Shown here: positions 13,385-21,352 of the stretch, one piece after another | How positions within the stretch are numbered: position 1 is the first letter of the stretch | How the letters are laid out: each line of letters opens with the position of its first letter | Source: a virus | DNA: 30,379 nt | Reading direction: 5' to 3' (one strand) | Virus record (IMG/VR): IMGVR_UViG_3300025108_000243 | Location: 1 to 30,379 of that record | Notes under the pieces: generated by a model | What the model was told of the DNA's origin: nothing | Databases searched by the model: none | What the model saw: only the letters and a program-made list of their open reading frames with translations | Made by a program: the position numbers and the translations under genes

Positions 13385-14920
13385 ATGGAAATGGAAACAG
13401 GAGTCGTAGCTAAACGTTATGGACAACTTGAAAGTGAACGAGATACGTTCCTTGAAAGAGGACGTGAAGCTGCTAAACTAACTATACCTACTCTTTTACC
13501 AGAGGAAGGACATAGTAGTTCATCTATATATCCTACACCTTATCAAGGTATTGGAGCAAGAGGTGTAAATAACTTAGCATCTAAATTATTACTTGCACTA
13601 CTACCACCTAACAGTCCTTTCTTTCGTTTGACAATAGATGACTTTGATTTACAAGCTATTGCAGGTGATAATAGAGGACAAGTTGAAGAAGGACTAGCAC
13701 GTATTGAACGTGCAGCTATGGCAGAAATAGAATCTAAAGCTATCAGAGTACCAGCTTTTGAAGCCCTTAAGCTTCTCATAGTAACAGGTAACTCACTAGT
13801 ATATATGCCTAAAGAAGGTGGTATGAAAGTATACAGACCTGATCGTTATGTTAATAAACGTGACACAATGGGTAACTTACTAGAAGTTATTACTAAAGAA
13901 AGTCTTAATGTTTTAAACTTACCTGATTCAGTAAAAGAACTTATGCCTCCGTCAGACTCACCTGTCAAGAACTATGACCTATATACTAAGGTGTGTAAGG
14001 TTGAAAAAGGATGGGAAGTATATCAAGAGGTAGCAGGTATAGAAGTACCTGAGTCAAGAGGTATGTTTAAGAAAGATCAGAACCCTTATATCCCACTACG
14101 ATTTATTCGTATTGATGGAGAAGATTATGGTCGTGGTTTTATAGAAGAATACTTAGGTGACTTACGTAGTTTAGAAGCTTTAACTCAATCTATTGTTCAA
14201 GGCTCTGCTGCATCAGCTAAAGTTTTATTCTTAGTACGTCCTAATGGTACAACAAAAACAGCTAATCTAGCTAAAGCTCCTAACGGTGCATTCCTAACTG
14301 GAGATACTAATGATGTATCTACACTACAGGTACAAAAAGCTAGTGACTTTCGTGTAGCATTAGAAACTATGCGTATGATTAACGACAGATTAAGTGCTGC
14401 TTTCTTATTGAACACTAGTGTACAGAGACAAGCTGAACGTGTCACAGCAGAAGAGATACGTTTTATGGCACAGGAACTTGAGACTTCTTTAGGTGGTGTA
14501 TACTCTATACTATCACAAGAGTTTCAATTACCACTAATAAACCTACTGCTTGAGTCATTAACTAAGCAAGGTAAAATGCCACGTATGCCTAAAGATAGCA
14601 TCAAACCTACAGTGGTCACAGGTATTGAAGCATTAGGTCGTGGACAAGACTTAAATAAATTAGCTACATTCTTGCAATATCTACAGCCATTAGGTCAAGA
14701 GATTATTGCTAGTGAAATGAATGTAGGTGATTACATAGACAGACTAGCAGCATCTCTAGGTATTGATACTTCTGGCTTAATTAAATCTGAACAGCAGAAG
14801 CAACAAGAACAGATGATGATGCAACAGCAACAACAAGCAATGTTAGAACAACAAACAGTAGCTGGTATGGCACAAGGAGCTGCACCTAATTTAGCGAAAG
14901 CTGCTGTAGAAGAAGGATAA
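13385..14920 (+). CDS. Portal / head-tail connector (T7 gp8-like)
   Basis: A 511-residue protein clearly homologous to T7 gp8 (536), the dodecameric portal through which DNA is packaged and ejected. Matching stretches include YPTPYQGIGARGVNNLASKLLLALLPP near residues 50-75, VTGNSLVYMP, DGEDYGRGFIEEYLGDLRSLEALTQSIV, QRQAERVTAEEIRFMAQELE, TSLGGVYSILSQEFQLPL, and GIEALGRGQDLNKL. The C-terminal end is Gln-rich (residues about 475-490), typical of the portal crown. It heads the portal-scaffold-capsid order of T7. Confidence 0.95.
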   Translation: MEMETGVVAKRYGQLESERDTFLERGREAAKLTIPTLLPEEGHSSSSIYPTPYQGIGARGVNNLASKLLLALLPPNSPFFRLTIDDFDLQAIAGDNRGQVEEGLARIERAAMAEIESKAIRVPAFEALKLLIVTGNSLVYMPKEGGMKVYRPDRYVNKRDTMGNLLEVITKESLNVLNLPDSVKELMPPSDSPVKNYDLYTKVCKVEKGWEVYQEVAGIEVPESRGMFKKDQNPYIPLRFIRIDGEDYGRGFIEEYLGDLRSLEALTQSIVQGSAASAKVLFLVRPNGTTKTANLAKAPNGAFLTGDTNDVSTLQVQKASDFRVALETMRMINDRLSAAFLLNTSVQRQAERVTAEEIRFMAQELETSLGGVYSILSQEFQLPLINLLLESLTKQGKMPRMPKDSIKPTVVTGIEALGRGQDLNKLATFLQYLQPLGQEIIASEMNVGDYIDRLAASLGIDTSGLIKSEQQKQQEQMMMQQQQQAMLEQQTVAGMAQGAAPNLAKAAVEEG

Positions 14921-14926
14921 TAATAT

Positions 14927-15682
14927 ATGGCAGACTCAATTAATACTTTTCAAGAAGAAGCACCTGAATCCCCAGAGCATCAACAAGCTATGCTTGATAG
15001 GGAAAGAGGAGCACCTGTGGATGAATCACGTCCAGATTGGCTTCCTGAGAAATTTAAAACTGCAGAAGATATGGCTAAAGCTTACTCATCTTTAGAGTCA
15101 AAGCTTGGTCAATCTAAAGAACCCCCAGAATCAGAGGTACAGGAAACCCCTTCTGAAAACCCTTCTGAAGTAGCTGAACTACTAGACAGTAAAGGTCTAG
15201 ACTTCTCAGTATTTCAAGAAGAATACTCTGAAACTGGTACACTATCAGATGATGCTTACACTGCTCTTAATGAAGCAGGTTTCTCTAAGCCTCTGGTAGA
15301 TTCGTGGATAGCTGGGCAAGATGCTTTGGCTGCTTCCACAAGAGAAAGTATGTATTCACTAGCAGGGGGAGAAGAACAGTATGGTCAGATGGTTCAATGG
15401 GCTTCTGACAACTTACCTGAAAGTGAAATAGATGCTTTTAATGCAACAATGAATACGCAAGATACTAATATGATTAGTCTAGCTGTTCAAGGTATGGTAT
15501 CACGTTATCGTTCTGAAGCAGAACCTACTCTTATTCAAGGTAGTAATAATTCTGAACCTTCAGGTGGGAAATTTGATAGCACTGCTCAAATGACTACAGC
15601 TATGCGTGACCCTAGATATGCTACTGATCCTGCCTATAGACAAGAGGTGGCTAACAGGTTAGCAAAATCTAGTCTATTCTAA
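14927..15682 (+). CDS. Capsid scaffolding protein (T7 gp9-like)
   Basis: A 251-residue acidic, Glu/Ser/Pro-rich protein between portal and capsid, the place of T7 gp9. The N-terminal part is disordered-looking. RPDWLPEKFKTAEDMAKAYSSLESKLG near residues 25-52 is the usual scaffold signature in T7-like phages. The C-terminal end is basic/helical (MRDPRYATDPAYRQEVANRL), typical of the capsid-docking end. Scaffold assists procapsid assembly and leaves before maturation. A hairpin terminator follows 17 bases after its stop. Confidence 0.85.
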   Translation: MADSINTFQEEAPESPEHQQAMLDRERGAPVDESRPDWLPEKFKTAEDMAKAYSSLESKLGQSKEPPESEVQETPSENPSEVAELLDSKGLDFSVFQEEYSETGTLSDDAYTALNEAGFSKPLVDSWIAGQDALAASTRESMYSLAGGEEQYGQMVQWASDNLPESEIDAFNATMNTQDTNMISLAVQGMVSRYRSEAEPTLIQGSNNSEPSGGKFDSTAQMTTAMRDPRYATDPAYRQEVANRLAKSSLF

Positions 15683-15698
15683 TATTGTTGTTATGGTT

Positions 15699-15724
15699 GG
15701 GGGATTAAGTTCCCCCTTCCTTTT
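15699..15724 (+). terminator. Hairpin terminator after scaffold gene
   Basis: GGGGGA (15699-15704) pairs with TCCCCC (15711-15716) around a six-base loop, followed by TTCCTTTT. This is a good rho-independent terminator shape and lies in a true intergenic region. Confidence 0.7.
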
Positions 15725-15783
15725 AAGTGCACGATTAACTTTGTGTATTTAAAAGGAACTGATCATTCCTAGACACTAAGCTA

Positions 15784-15799
15784 TAAAGACAAACTATTA
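15784..15799 (+). promoter_or_regulatory. Candidate phage RNAP promoter, upstream of capsid
   Basis: TAAAGACAAACTATTA keeps TAAAG, the central A-x-A and the ATTA end of the motif seen at 12742, 24383 and 27776, with the same spacing; other positions differ. It lies downstream of the 15699 terminator and 95 bases before the capsid start. A hairpin (CCTT/AAGG, 15808-15819) follows and could stabilise the 5' end of the mRNA. The match is weaker than the others. Confidence 0.35.
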
Positions 15800-15894
15800 C
15801 CCCTGACCCTTTGCGAAGGATACTCTTGGAGAAAGATTGTAGACATGCTGAGTGTAATTTCAACTCAACTTAACTACTAAGAGGTAATTAAAAA

Positions 15895-17010
15895 ATGGCA
15901 CAAGCTGCTTCAAACCCTGCTTACACCGTAAGCTTTCAGGGTCAAAATAATAATACAGGTGACGTTAGAGACCTGTTTCTCAAGCTATATGCTGGGGAAG
16001 TCCTAACTGCATTTGAAGAAAAGAAAGTCCTAATGGACAAAGTAAGAACTCGTACTATTAGTAAGGGTAAATCTGCTTCATTCCCTATGACAGGTAGAGC
16101 AACTGCTGAATACCTGACCCCAGGAAATGAGATTACTGGTGGTAATATCAGAGCAGGTGAGAGAATTGTAACTATTGATGACTTGCTTATCTCTAGTCAA
16201 TTCATTGCTAATATTGACGAAGCTATCAATCACTATGACGTAAGAAGCATCTACTCTAAAGAAGCTGGTATTGCGTTAGCTAACGAAGCTGATAGAAACG
16301 TTGCAAGAATGCTTGTTAAAGCTGCATTATCTACTAATGCTACTAGAGCAGCAGGTCTTGTTCAAGACTATAAAGCATTTACTGAAGAAGATTTTACTGA
16401 TAACGTAACTATTGGTACTCAGACTGCAGATTCAATAGACCCTGCTAAACTAGCTAAAGCTATCTTTGATGCAAAGAAAGAGTTTGACATAAAGAATGTT
16501 GATCATACTTCTGCATGTGTAGCTCTTGCACCAGATCAGTACTATGCATTACTAGACGTTTCAGATGGTTCTAAGTTAACTTATATGAATAAAGACTTTG
16601 GTGGTAATGGTAACATTGCAGGAGCAACTGTTCCTATGATTGCAGGAATGCCTATCGTTATGTCTAACCATGCTAAAGTTGCTAACTTATATCAGAACTT
16701 TACTACTGGTAATGCTGCAGAAGGTAAGACTTCTGACAATGCTCCACTAGCTAATACTGCTGGATCAGGAAGAGCAACTCACTATGACTTACCAACTGCT
16801 AACGTAGATGGTGCAGACATGGTTGCTATTGCTGCTAAGTTTAGAGGCTTTATCTTTACACCTGAAGCTGTAGCTACTGTTAAGCTACTTGACTTAGGTA
16901 TGGAATCAGAGTACCAAATCAATAGACAAGGTACACTCATGGTTGCTAAATATGCAATGGGACATAACGTTCTACGTCCTGCTGCTTGTATTGGTCTAAT
17001 TGAGGCTTAA
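15895..17010 (+). CDS. Major capsid protein (T7 gp10-like)
   Basis: A 371-residue HK97-fold major capsid protein, near the length of T7 gp10A (345). Features typical of the family are the N-terminal VRDLFLKLYAGEVLTAFEEKKVLMDKVRTRTI, the P-loop strand SASFPMTGRATAEYLTPG, IDDLLISSQFIANIDEAINHYDVRS, and the end AMGHNVLRPAACIGLIEA. AAGAGG precedes the ATG. Codon use looks tuned, with many GCT, GTT and AAC codons. It is preceded by a roughly 210-base non-coding leader and bracketed by two terminators, as expected for the most highly expressed gene. Confidence 0.95.
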   Translation: MAQAASNPAYTVSFQGQNNNTGDVRDLFLKLYAGEVLTAFEEKKVLMDKVRTRTISKGKSASFPMTGRATAEYLTPGNEITGGNIRAGERIVTIDDLLISSQFIANIDEAINHYDVRSIYSKEAGIALANEADRNVARMLVKAALSTNATRAAGLVQDYKAFTEEDFTDNVTIGTQTADSIDPAKLAKAIFDAKKEFDIKNVDHTSACVALAPDQYYALLDVSDGSKLTYMNKDFGGNGNIAGATVPMIAGMPIVMSNHAKVANLYQNFTTGNAAEGKTSDNAPLANTAGSGRATHYDLPTANVDGADMVAIAAKFRGFIFTPEAVATVKLLDLGMESEYQINRQGTLMVAKYAMGHNVLRPAACIGLIEA

Positions 17011-17020
17011 TTATAATAAC

Positions 17021-17054
17021 AGGGAGAGGTTTCTAGAGCCTCTCTCTATATTTA
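17021..17054 (+). terminator. Hairpin terminator after capsid gene
   Basis: AGGGAGAGG (17021-17029) pairs with CCTCTCTCT (17039-17047), nine pairs with one G-T, around a nine-base loop, followed by an AT-rich run (ATATTTA). The place directly after the capsid gene is where T7 has its main terminator, T-phi. Confidence 0.75.
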
Positions 17055-17066
17055 TTGGAGTATTAA

Positions 17067-17321
17067 ATGGCAATAACACATGCAGGAGAAACCTTTCAGG
17101 GTTTACGTATACCTAAAAGTTCTCCCAAAGGTACTAAGTCTCATGCTGTATTAATAGGTACTAAAGATAAACCAAAGTTAATTAGGTTTGGTGAAAAGGG
17201 TGCAAAAACTAATCAATCTAAAAAACAACGTGATGCGTTTAAAAGTAGACACCAAAAGAATATTAAAAAAGGTGAAACATCTGCAGCTTATTGGGCTAAT
17301 AAGGTTAAGTGGAAAGCATAG
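17067..17321 (+). CDS. Small basic phage protein (AYWANKVKW type)
   Basis: An 84-residue, strongly basic protein. The pattern MAITHAGETFQGLRIPKSSP, then KSHAVLIGTKDKPKLIRFG, and the C-terminal KSRHQKNIKKGETSAAYWANKVKW is shared by small proteins in many marine phage genomes. Its function is not established, and a nucleic-acid-binding virion component is only a guess from charge and position. TTGGAG precedes the ATG. It sits just past the capsid terminator, at the head of the tail genes. Confidence 0.7.
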   Translation: MAITHAGETFQGLRIPKSSPKGTKSHAVLIGTKDKPKLIRFGEKGAKTNQSKKQRDAFKSRHQKNIKKGETSAAYWANKVKWKA

Positions 17322-17330
17322 GAGAATGTA

Positions 17331-17915
17331 ATGGCAGGAACAACACAGATAGATGCAGTCAATACAATGTTATCTGCTATTGGAGAAGCACCAGTAAGTA
17401 GTCTAGATTCTGGACTTATAGAAGCAGAGATAGCTGAGACAATATTAAATACAATAGACAGAGAAGTACAATCTATGGGTTGGCACTTCAACACAGAATT
17501 AAATAAGAGCTTTGCTCAATCTACAGACGGTGAAATTATTTTACCTAGTACTATATTAAGAGCAGATGCTACACTGACAGCACAGAGTCCTGACTTAGTA
17601 CAACGTGGTACAAGAATGTATGATAGAAAAAATCACACTTTTGTAATAGGTGCTTCAGCACAGTTAGACGTAGTAGTGCAATTAGAATTTAATGACTTAC
17701 CAGAGATATGTAAAAGATATATCACCCTACGTGCTACAAGAGTCTTCCAAGATCGTGTAGTAGGTTCAGGTACATTACATGACTTTCAATTAAGAGATGA
17801 ACAAAATGCATTGATGGAATTAAAAGAGTTTGACAAAGCTACAGATGATCATAACATCTTTGATAACTACGATACATATGCTATCATTGACAGACAAGGA
17901 CGGAGAACACTCTAA
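17331..17915 (+). CDS. Tail tubular protein A (T7 gp11-like)
   Basis: A 194-residue protein, matching T7 gp11 (196) in length and in signature: TQIDAVNTMLSAIGEAPVSSL near the start, then AETILNTIDREVQSMGWHFNTE, and FNDLPEICKRYITLRATRVFQDRVVGS. The protein forms the adaptor ring beneath the portal to which nozzle and fibres attach. AGGAG is 7 bases upstream of the ATG. It ends in TAATG, shared with the nozzle gene, so the two tail proteins are translationally coupled. Confidence 0.93.
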   Translation: MAGTTQIDAVNTMLSAIGEAPVSSLDSGLIEAEIAETILNTIDREVQSMGWHFNTELNKSFAQSTDGEIILPSTILRADATLTAQSPDLVQRGTRMYDRKNHTFVIGASAQLDVVVQLEFNDLPEICKRYITLRATRVFQDRVVGSGTLHDFQLRDEQNALMELKEFDKATDDHNIFDNYDTYAIIDRQGRRTL

Positions 17916-20257
17916 TGGCACTTATCAGTCAATCAATCCCAAACCTAATTAATGGTGTATCTCAACAGCCACCATCTTTAAGACTTAGTACTCAAGCAGA
18001 AGTACAAGAGAATGGTTTATCTAACGTTGTTACAGGTTTATCTAAACGTCCAAGCTGTTCACATATAGCTGACTTAGGTACAATCTCTAACTTAGATAAA
18101 GCTTTTATACATACTATACGTAGAGATGAGAATGAATTTTATTCTATGGTAGTAGATACTGCAGGTACTATCAGGGTGTTTGACAAAGATGGTGTGTCTA
18201 AGACAGTAACCAACAATGCTGCATCTTACTTAAGTGGTTTAACTAAACCTAATGAAGAATTAGCAGCAGTGTCTATTGCTGACTCAACCTTTATTGTAAA
18301 CAAGAATACAATCGTAGCTAAAGCTAGTACAACATCTACTACTCGTAATCCAGAAGCTTTAGTATATGTTAAGCAAGCTGACTATTCTTCAACTTATCGT
18401 TTAGTATTAACCAAAGGTGGTACTAGTAGAACTGTACAATTTGCTACTAAATCTAGTACTCAGTCAAGTACATCTTTAACACAGAATGCAGAACGTGGAG
18501 CAGCTACTGATTTAATAGCTACTAATTTAAATACATTTTCTGGTACTAGTGTTAGTAGTACTTATTATGATAACATAACTAATGGTAGTGCTGTATCAGG
18601 TTTAACAGTTACACGTTATGGTAACGTATTACACATACAATCTACAAATAGTACAGACTTCCAAGTAGAAGTAGGTGACTCTCATGGTGGTCAACATTTA
18701 TTAGTATTCAAAGATGAGACACCTGACTTTAAAAAATTACCTGTAGAAGCTCCAGTAGGTTATGTCATAAAAGTATCAGGAGATAATCAGAAAGCTCAAG
18801 ATGATTATTATGTAAGATTTACAGATGATGAAGTCTGGAAAGAAACACTAGAGCCTAACATATTAACAAGCTTAAATCCTACAACTATGCCACACAAGCT
18901 AACTAAATTAGCTAATGGTAACTTTCAGTTTGATCCTGTCACTTATGAACCAAGAACTGTAGGTGATGATAATACTAACTCCTTCCCTTCTTTTGTAGGT
19001 TTTACATTAAGTGATATATTCTTTCACCGTAACAGATTAGGTGTACTAGCTGATGAGAATGTTATATTCTCCAGAGCAGGAGAGTTTACAAGCTTTGACT
19101 TTTTCCGTAAGTCAGTATTAACTATAGTAGACAGTGACCCTATTGATGTTGCAGTATCTTCTAACAAGGTTAGCATACTTAAACATGCTGTACCTTTTAA
19201 TGAATCCCTATTATTATTCTCAGATTTAACACAGTTTAAAGTTACTGCTGATCCAGTACTAACACCTGAGACTATTAACATATCTAATACTACAGAGTTT
19301 GAAGCCTCCTTAAGAGCTAAACCAGCACAAGCAGGTAGGTTTGTTTACTTTGCCTCTAAAAGAGGAGCATGGTCTGGATGTTGGGAATACTTTGTAGATA
19401 CTGATACAGATAGTAATGATGCTACAGAGATTTCAGCACATGTCCCTGAGTACTTAGATGGTGAGATAATTAATATACAAGCTTCTTCTAACGAAGATAT
19501 GCTACTTGTACAAACAGATAATGACCCACAAGCTGTCTATGTATATAGATACTATTGGAGAGGTAGAGAAAAACTACAAGCCTCTTGGTCACGTTGGACG
19601 TTTACAGGAGATATACTTGGAGTATCCTTTAATCGTGCTGATATAACATTACTAGTCAAACGTGCTAACAACTTATTTCTTGAACGTATTAACTTATCTG
19701 TAGATGATGCTACAAATTATACAACTAATAAATTTAGTATTCATTTAGATAGACGAGTTAAATTACAAACAGGTGGTCTCACAGCTATACCTTATACAGA
19801 TAGTGCAGTTATTTATGTAGATCAGACAGGTAAAATTATACCTTTATCTGCTGTAGCTGCTAAATTAGCTGCATCAGAAGTAGTATTTGCAGGTATACCT
19901 TTTCAATTTAAGTACCAATTCTCTGAGCCTATTGTTAAAAATGGTGACAAATCTATAACAACAGGTAAGTTACATATAAGAAACTATGCAGTTGTTTATA
20001 GCAATACAGGTTTCTTTCAAGCAGAAGTCACTCACTCAAAACGTACCCCTTATGTAAGAAACTTTACTGGACGTATTGTTGGTGCTGCTTCTAACGTTTT
20101 AAACAAAGCTGCTATTGACTCAGGTACTTACCGTTTTGGAGTACTTGGACATGGTAATGAAACAAGTATTACACTAAAAAGTTCTAGTCATTTCCCATGT
20201 ATATTTCAGTCAGCTGAGTGGGAAGGATTCTTTGTACTACGTTCTAGGAGACTATAA
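17915..20257 (+). CDS. Tail tubular protein B / nozzle (T7 gp12-like)
   Basis: A 780-residue protein, close to T7 gp12 (794), the hexameric nozzle at the tail tip. The N-terminus is the family hallmark: SQSIPNLINGVSQQPPSLR, then QAEVQENGLSNVVTGLSKRPS. Later landmarks are GFTLSDIFFHRNRLGVLADENVIFSRAGEF near residues 365-395, LLLFSDLTQFKV, and YVYRYYWRGREKLQASWSRW. Predominantly beta composition. It starts on the TAATG of gp11 and ends in TAATG with the next gene. Confidence 0.95.
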   Translation: MALISQSIPNLINGVSQQPPSLRLSTQAEVQENGLSNVVTGLSKRPSCSHIADLGTISNLDKAFIHTIRRDENEFYSMVVDTAGTIRVFDKDGVSKTVTNNAASYLSGLTKPNEELAAVSIADSTFIVNKNTIVAKASTTSTTRNPEALVYVKQADYSSTYRLVLTKGGTSRTVQFATKSSTQSSTSLTQNAERGAATDLIATNLNTFSGTSVSSTYYDNITNGSAVSGLTVTRYGNVLHIQSTNSTDFQVEVGDSHGGQHLLVFKDETPDFKKLPVEAPVGYVIKVSGDNQKAQDDYYVRFTDDEVWKETLEPNILTSLNPTTMPHKLTKLANGNFQFDPVTYEPRTVGDDNTNSFPSFVGFTLSDIFFHRNRLGVLADENVIFSRAGEFTSFDFFRKSVLTIVDSDPIDVAVSSNKVSILKHAVPFNESLLLFSDLTQFKVTADPVLTPETINISNTTEFEASLRAKPAQAGRFVYFASKRGAWSGCWEYFVDTDTDSNDATEISAHVPEYLDGEIINIQASSNEDMLLVQTDNDPQAVYVYRYYWRGREKLQASWSRWTFTGDILGVSFNRADITLLVKRANNLFLERINLSVDDATNYTTNKFSIHLDRRVKLQTGGLTAIPYTDSAVIYVDQTGKIIPLSAVAAKLAASEVVFAGIPFQFKYQFSEPIVKNGDKSITTGKLHIRNYAVVYSNTGFFQAEVTHSKRTPYVRNFTGRIVGAASNVLNKAAIDSGTYRFGVLGHGNETSITLKSSSHFPCIFQSAEWEGFFVLRSRRL

Positions 20258-20703
20258 TGAAAGCCCATGTGAGACAAAGCACCCAAGAAGATGTAGATTA
20301 TCTATGTAATAATCTTAGACCTGAAGATAGGCAAGAGGTGATAGCATCACATGGTAGTACAGAGAAGGCTTTACAAACTGGATTAGATTTGTCTGACGAA
20401 TGTTGGACATTTCTAGTATCAGAAACAAATGAAATAGCAGGTATATATGGAGTAGCTAGACAGGATGACACAGTTGCGTGTGTTTGGTTACTTACTACTC
20501 CTGCTGTTCATAAAATATGGATAACTTTTTTAAGAGAGTCTAAAAGATTGACAAAAGAAATGAATAAAAAGTATACTATCTTGACTAACTCTGTTGATGC
20601 AGAGTATACTGTGGCTATAAAATGGCTTAAGTTTTTGGGTTTTACTTTTATTAACAAACATAACCAATGGGGTAAACCCTTTTTAGAATTTGTAAGGATA
20701 TAA
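20257..20703 (+). CDS. T7 gp13-like protein (GNAT-like fold)
   Basis: A 148-residue protein in the gene 13 position. The start VRQSTQEDVDYLCNNLRPEDRQEVIASHG and the centre EIAGIYGVARQDDTVACVWLLTT fit the gp13/DUF2833 family, which has a GNAT-like layout. No acetyl-CoA loop (R/QxxGxG/A) is evident, so catalysis is doubtful. In T7, gp13 is needed for infectivity but is not a major virion part. AGGAG upstream; translational coupling by TAATG with the nozzle gene. Confidence 0.75.
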   Translation: MKAHVRQSTQEDVDYLCNNLRPEDRQEVIASHGSTEKALQTGLDLSDECWTFLVSETNEIAGIYGVARQDDTVACVWLLTTPAVHKIWITFLRESKRLTKEMNKKYTILTNSVDAEYTVAIKWLKFLGFTFINKHNQWGKPFLEFVRI

Positions 20704-20704
20704 C

Positions 20705-21337
20705 ATGGCAGGATTACCTCCACAGGCATATTTGCAGATGGCTCAAGTAGGCTTTGAGTTGCTTAATAAAAACAATGAAGCAAAAGCACAAGAAGCTAGG
20801 TATCAACAGAACAGAATTAATGCAGTAGCTGCACGTGACTTAAAGATACAAGCACTTAACACAAGAGCTATACAAGAAGTAGAAGCAGTAGCAGAAGATA
20901 AAATGGCTCTAGCTATTAAAGCTTTAGAGACAAAAGAAAGCCAAAAAGTGGCTGCAGGTGAAGCAGGAGTATCTGGTAAATCAGTTAAACAACAGATAGA
21001 TTTAACAGAAGCTAGAAAACTTAGAGGTATGGATAAGTATAATGCTAATATTGAAAACATTCTTACACAAATTGAACTAGAAAAAACAGGTCTTAATGCA
21101 GAAGCTTTAAATAGTATTAATGCTTTACAAAGAGGAGTACAACCTAGTTTAGGTGCTGCTATAGTAAAAGGAGCATCAGCTGCAGCTACAGCTTCAGTTA
21201 AATATGGTGATGGTAAGTTATTTGGTATGGATTTATTAGCTAATAAAAATGTAACAAACTTAGTAGAAAAAGGAACGTATGGTGACCTTATAACTCCTTT
21301 AATAAAAGCACCTCCTTTCAGTATAACATCCACATAA
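20705..21337 (+). CDS. Internal virion protein (T7 gp14-like)
   Basis: A 210-residue protein, length near T7 gp14 (196), in the gp14 position. It is mostly helical and Ala-, Lys- and Gln-rich, with a long amphipathic or coiled-coil stretch around residues 20-130, as in gp14. T7 gp14 is ejected first and forms a pore in the outer membrane. The C-terminal quarter has an Ala-rich segment (IVKGASAAATASVKYGDG). Identification rests on position, size and composition rather than strong motifs. Confidence 0.75.
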   Translation: MAGLPPQAYLQMAQVGFELLNKNNEAKAQEARYQQNRINAVAARDLKIQALNTRAIQEVEAVAEDKMALAIKALETKESQKVAAGEAGVSGKSVKQQIDLTEARKLRGMDKYNANIENILTQIELEKTGLNAEALNSINALQRGVQPSLGAAIVKGASAAATASVKYGDGKLFGMDLLANKNVTNLVEKGTYGDLITPLIKAPPFSITST

Positions 21338-21352
21338 TTTATGAGGTATTAA

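Noticed and set aside
16671-16690. Another copy of the promoter-like motif within the capsid gene (GCTAAAGTTGCTAACTTA)
   Set aside because: It is inside a conserved coding stretch and is explained by common Ala-Lys-Val-Ala-Asn codons; the TACA part is missing.
20257-20703. Active acetyltransferase
   Set aside because: The GNAT-like pattern is there, but the acetyl-CoA binding loop is not seen, and the gene order marks it as the gp13 homologue.
20803-21333. Reverse-strand ORF of 176 aa
   Set aside because: It lies wholly antisense to the gp14-like gene and arises from its Ala-rich codon pattern.
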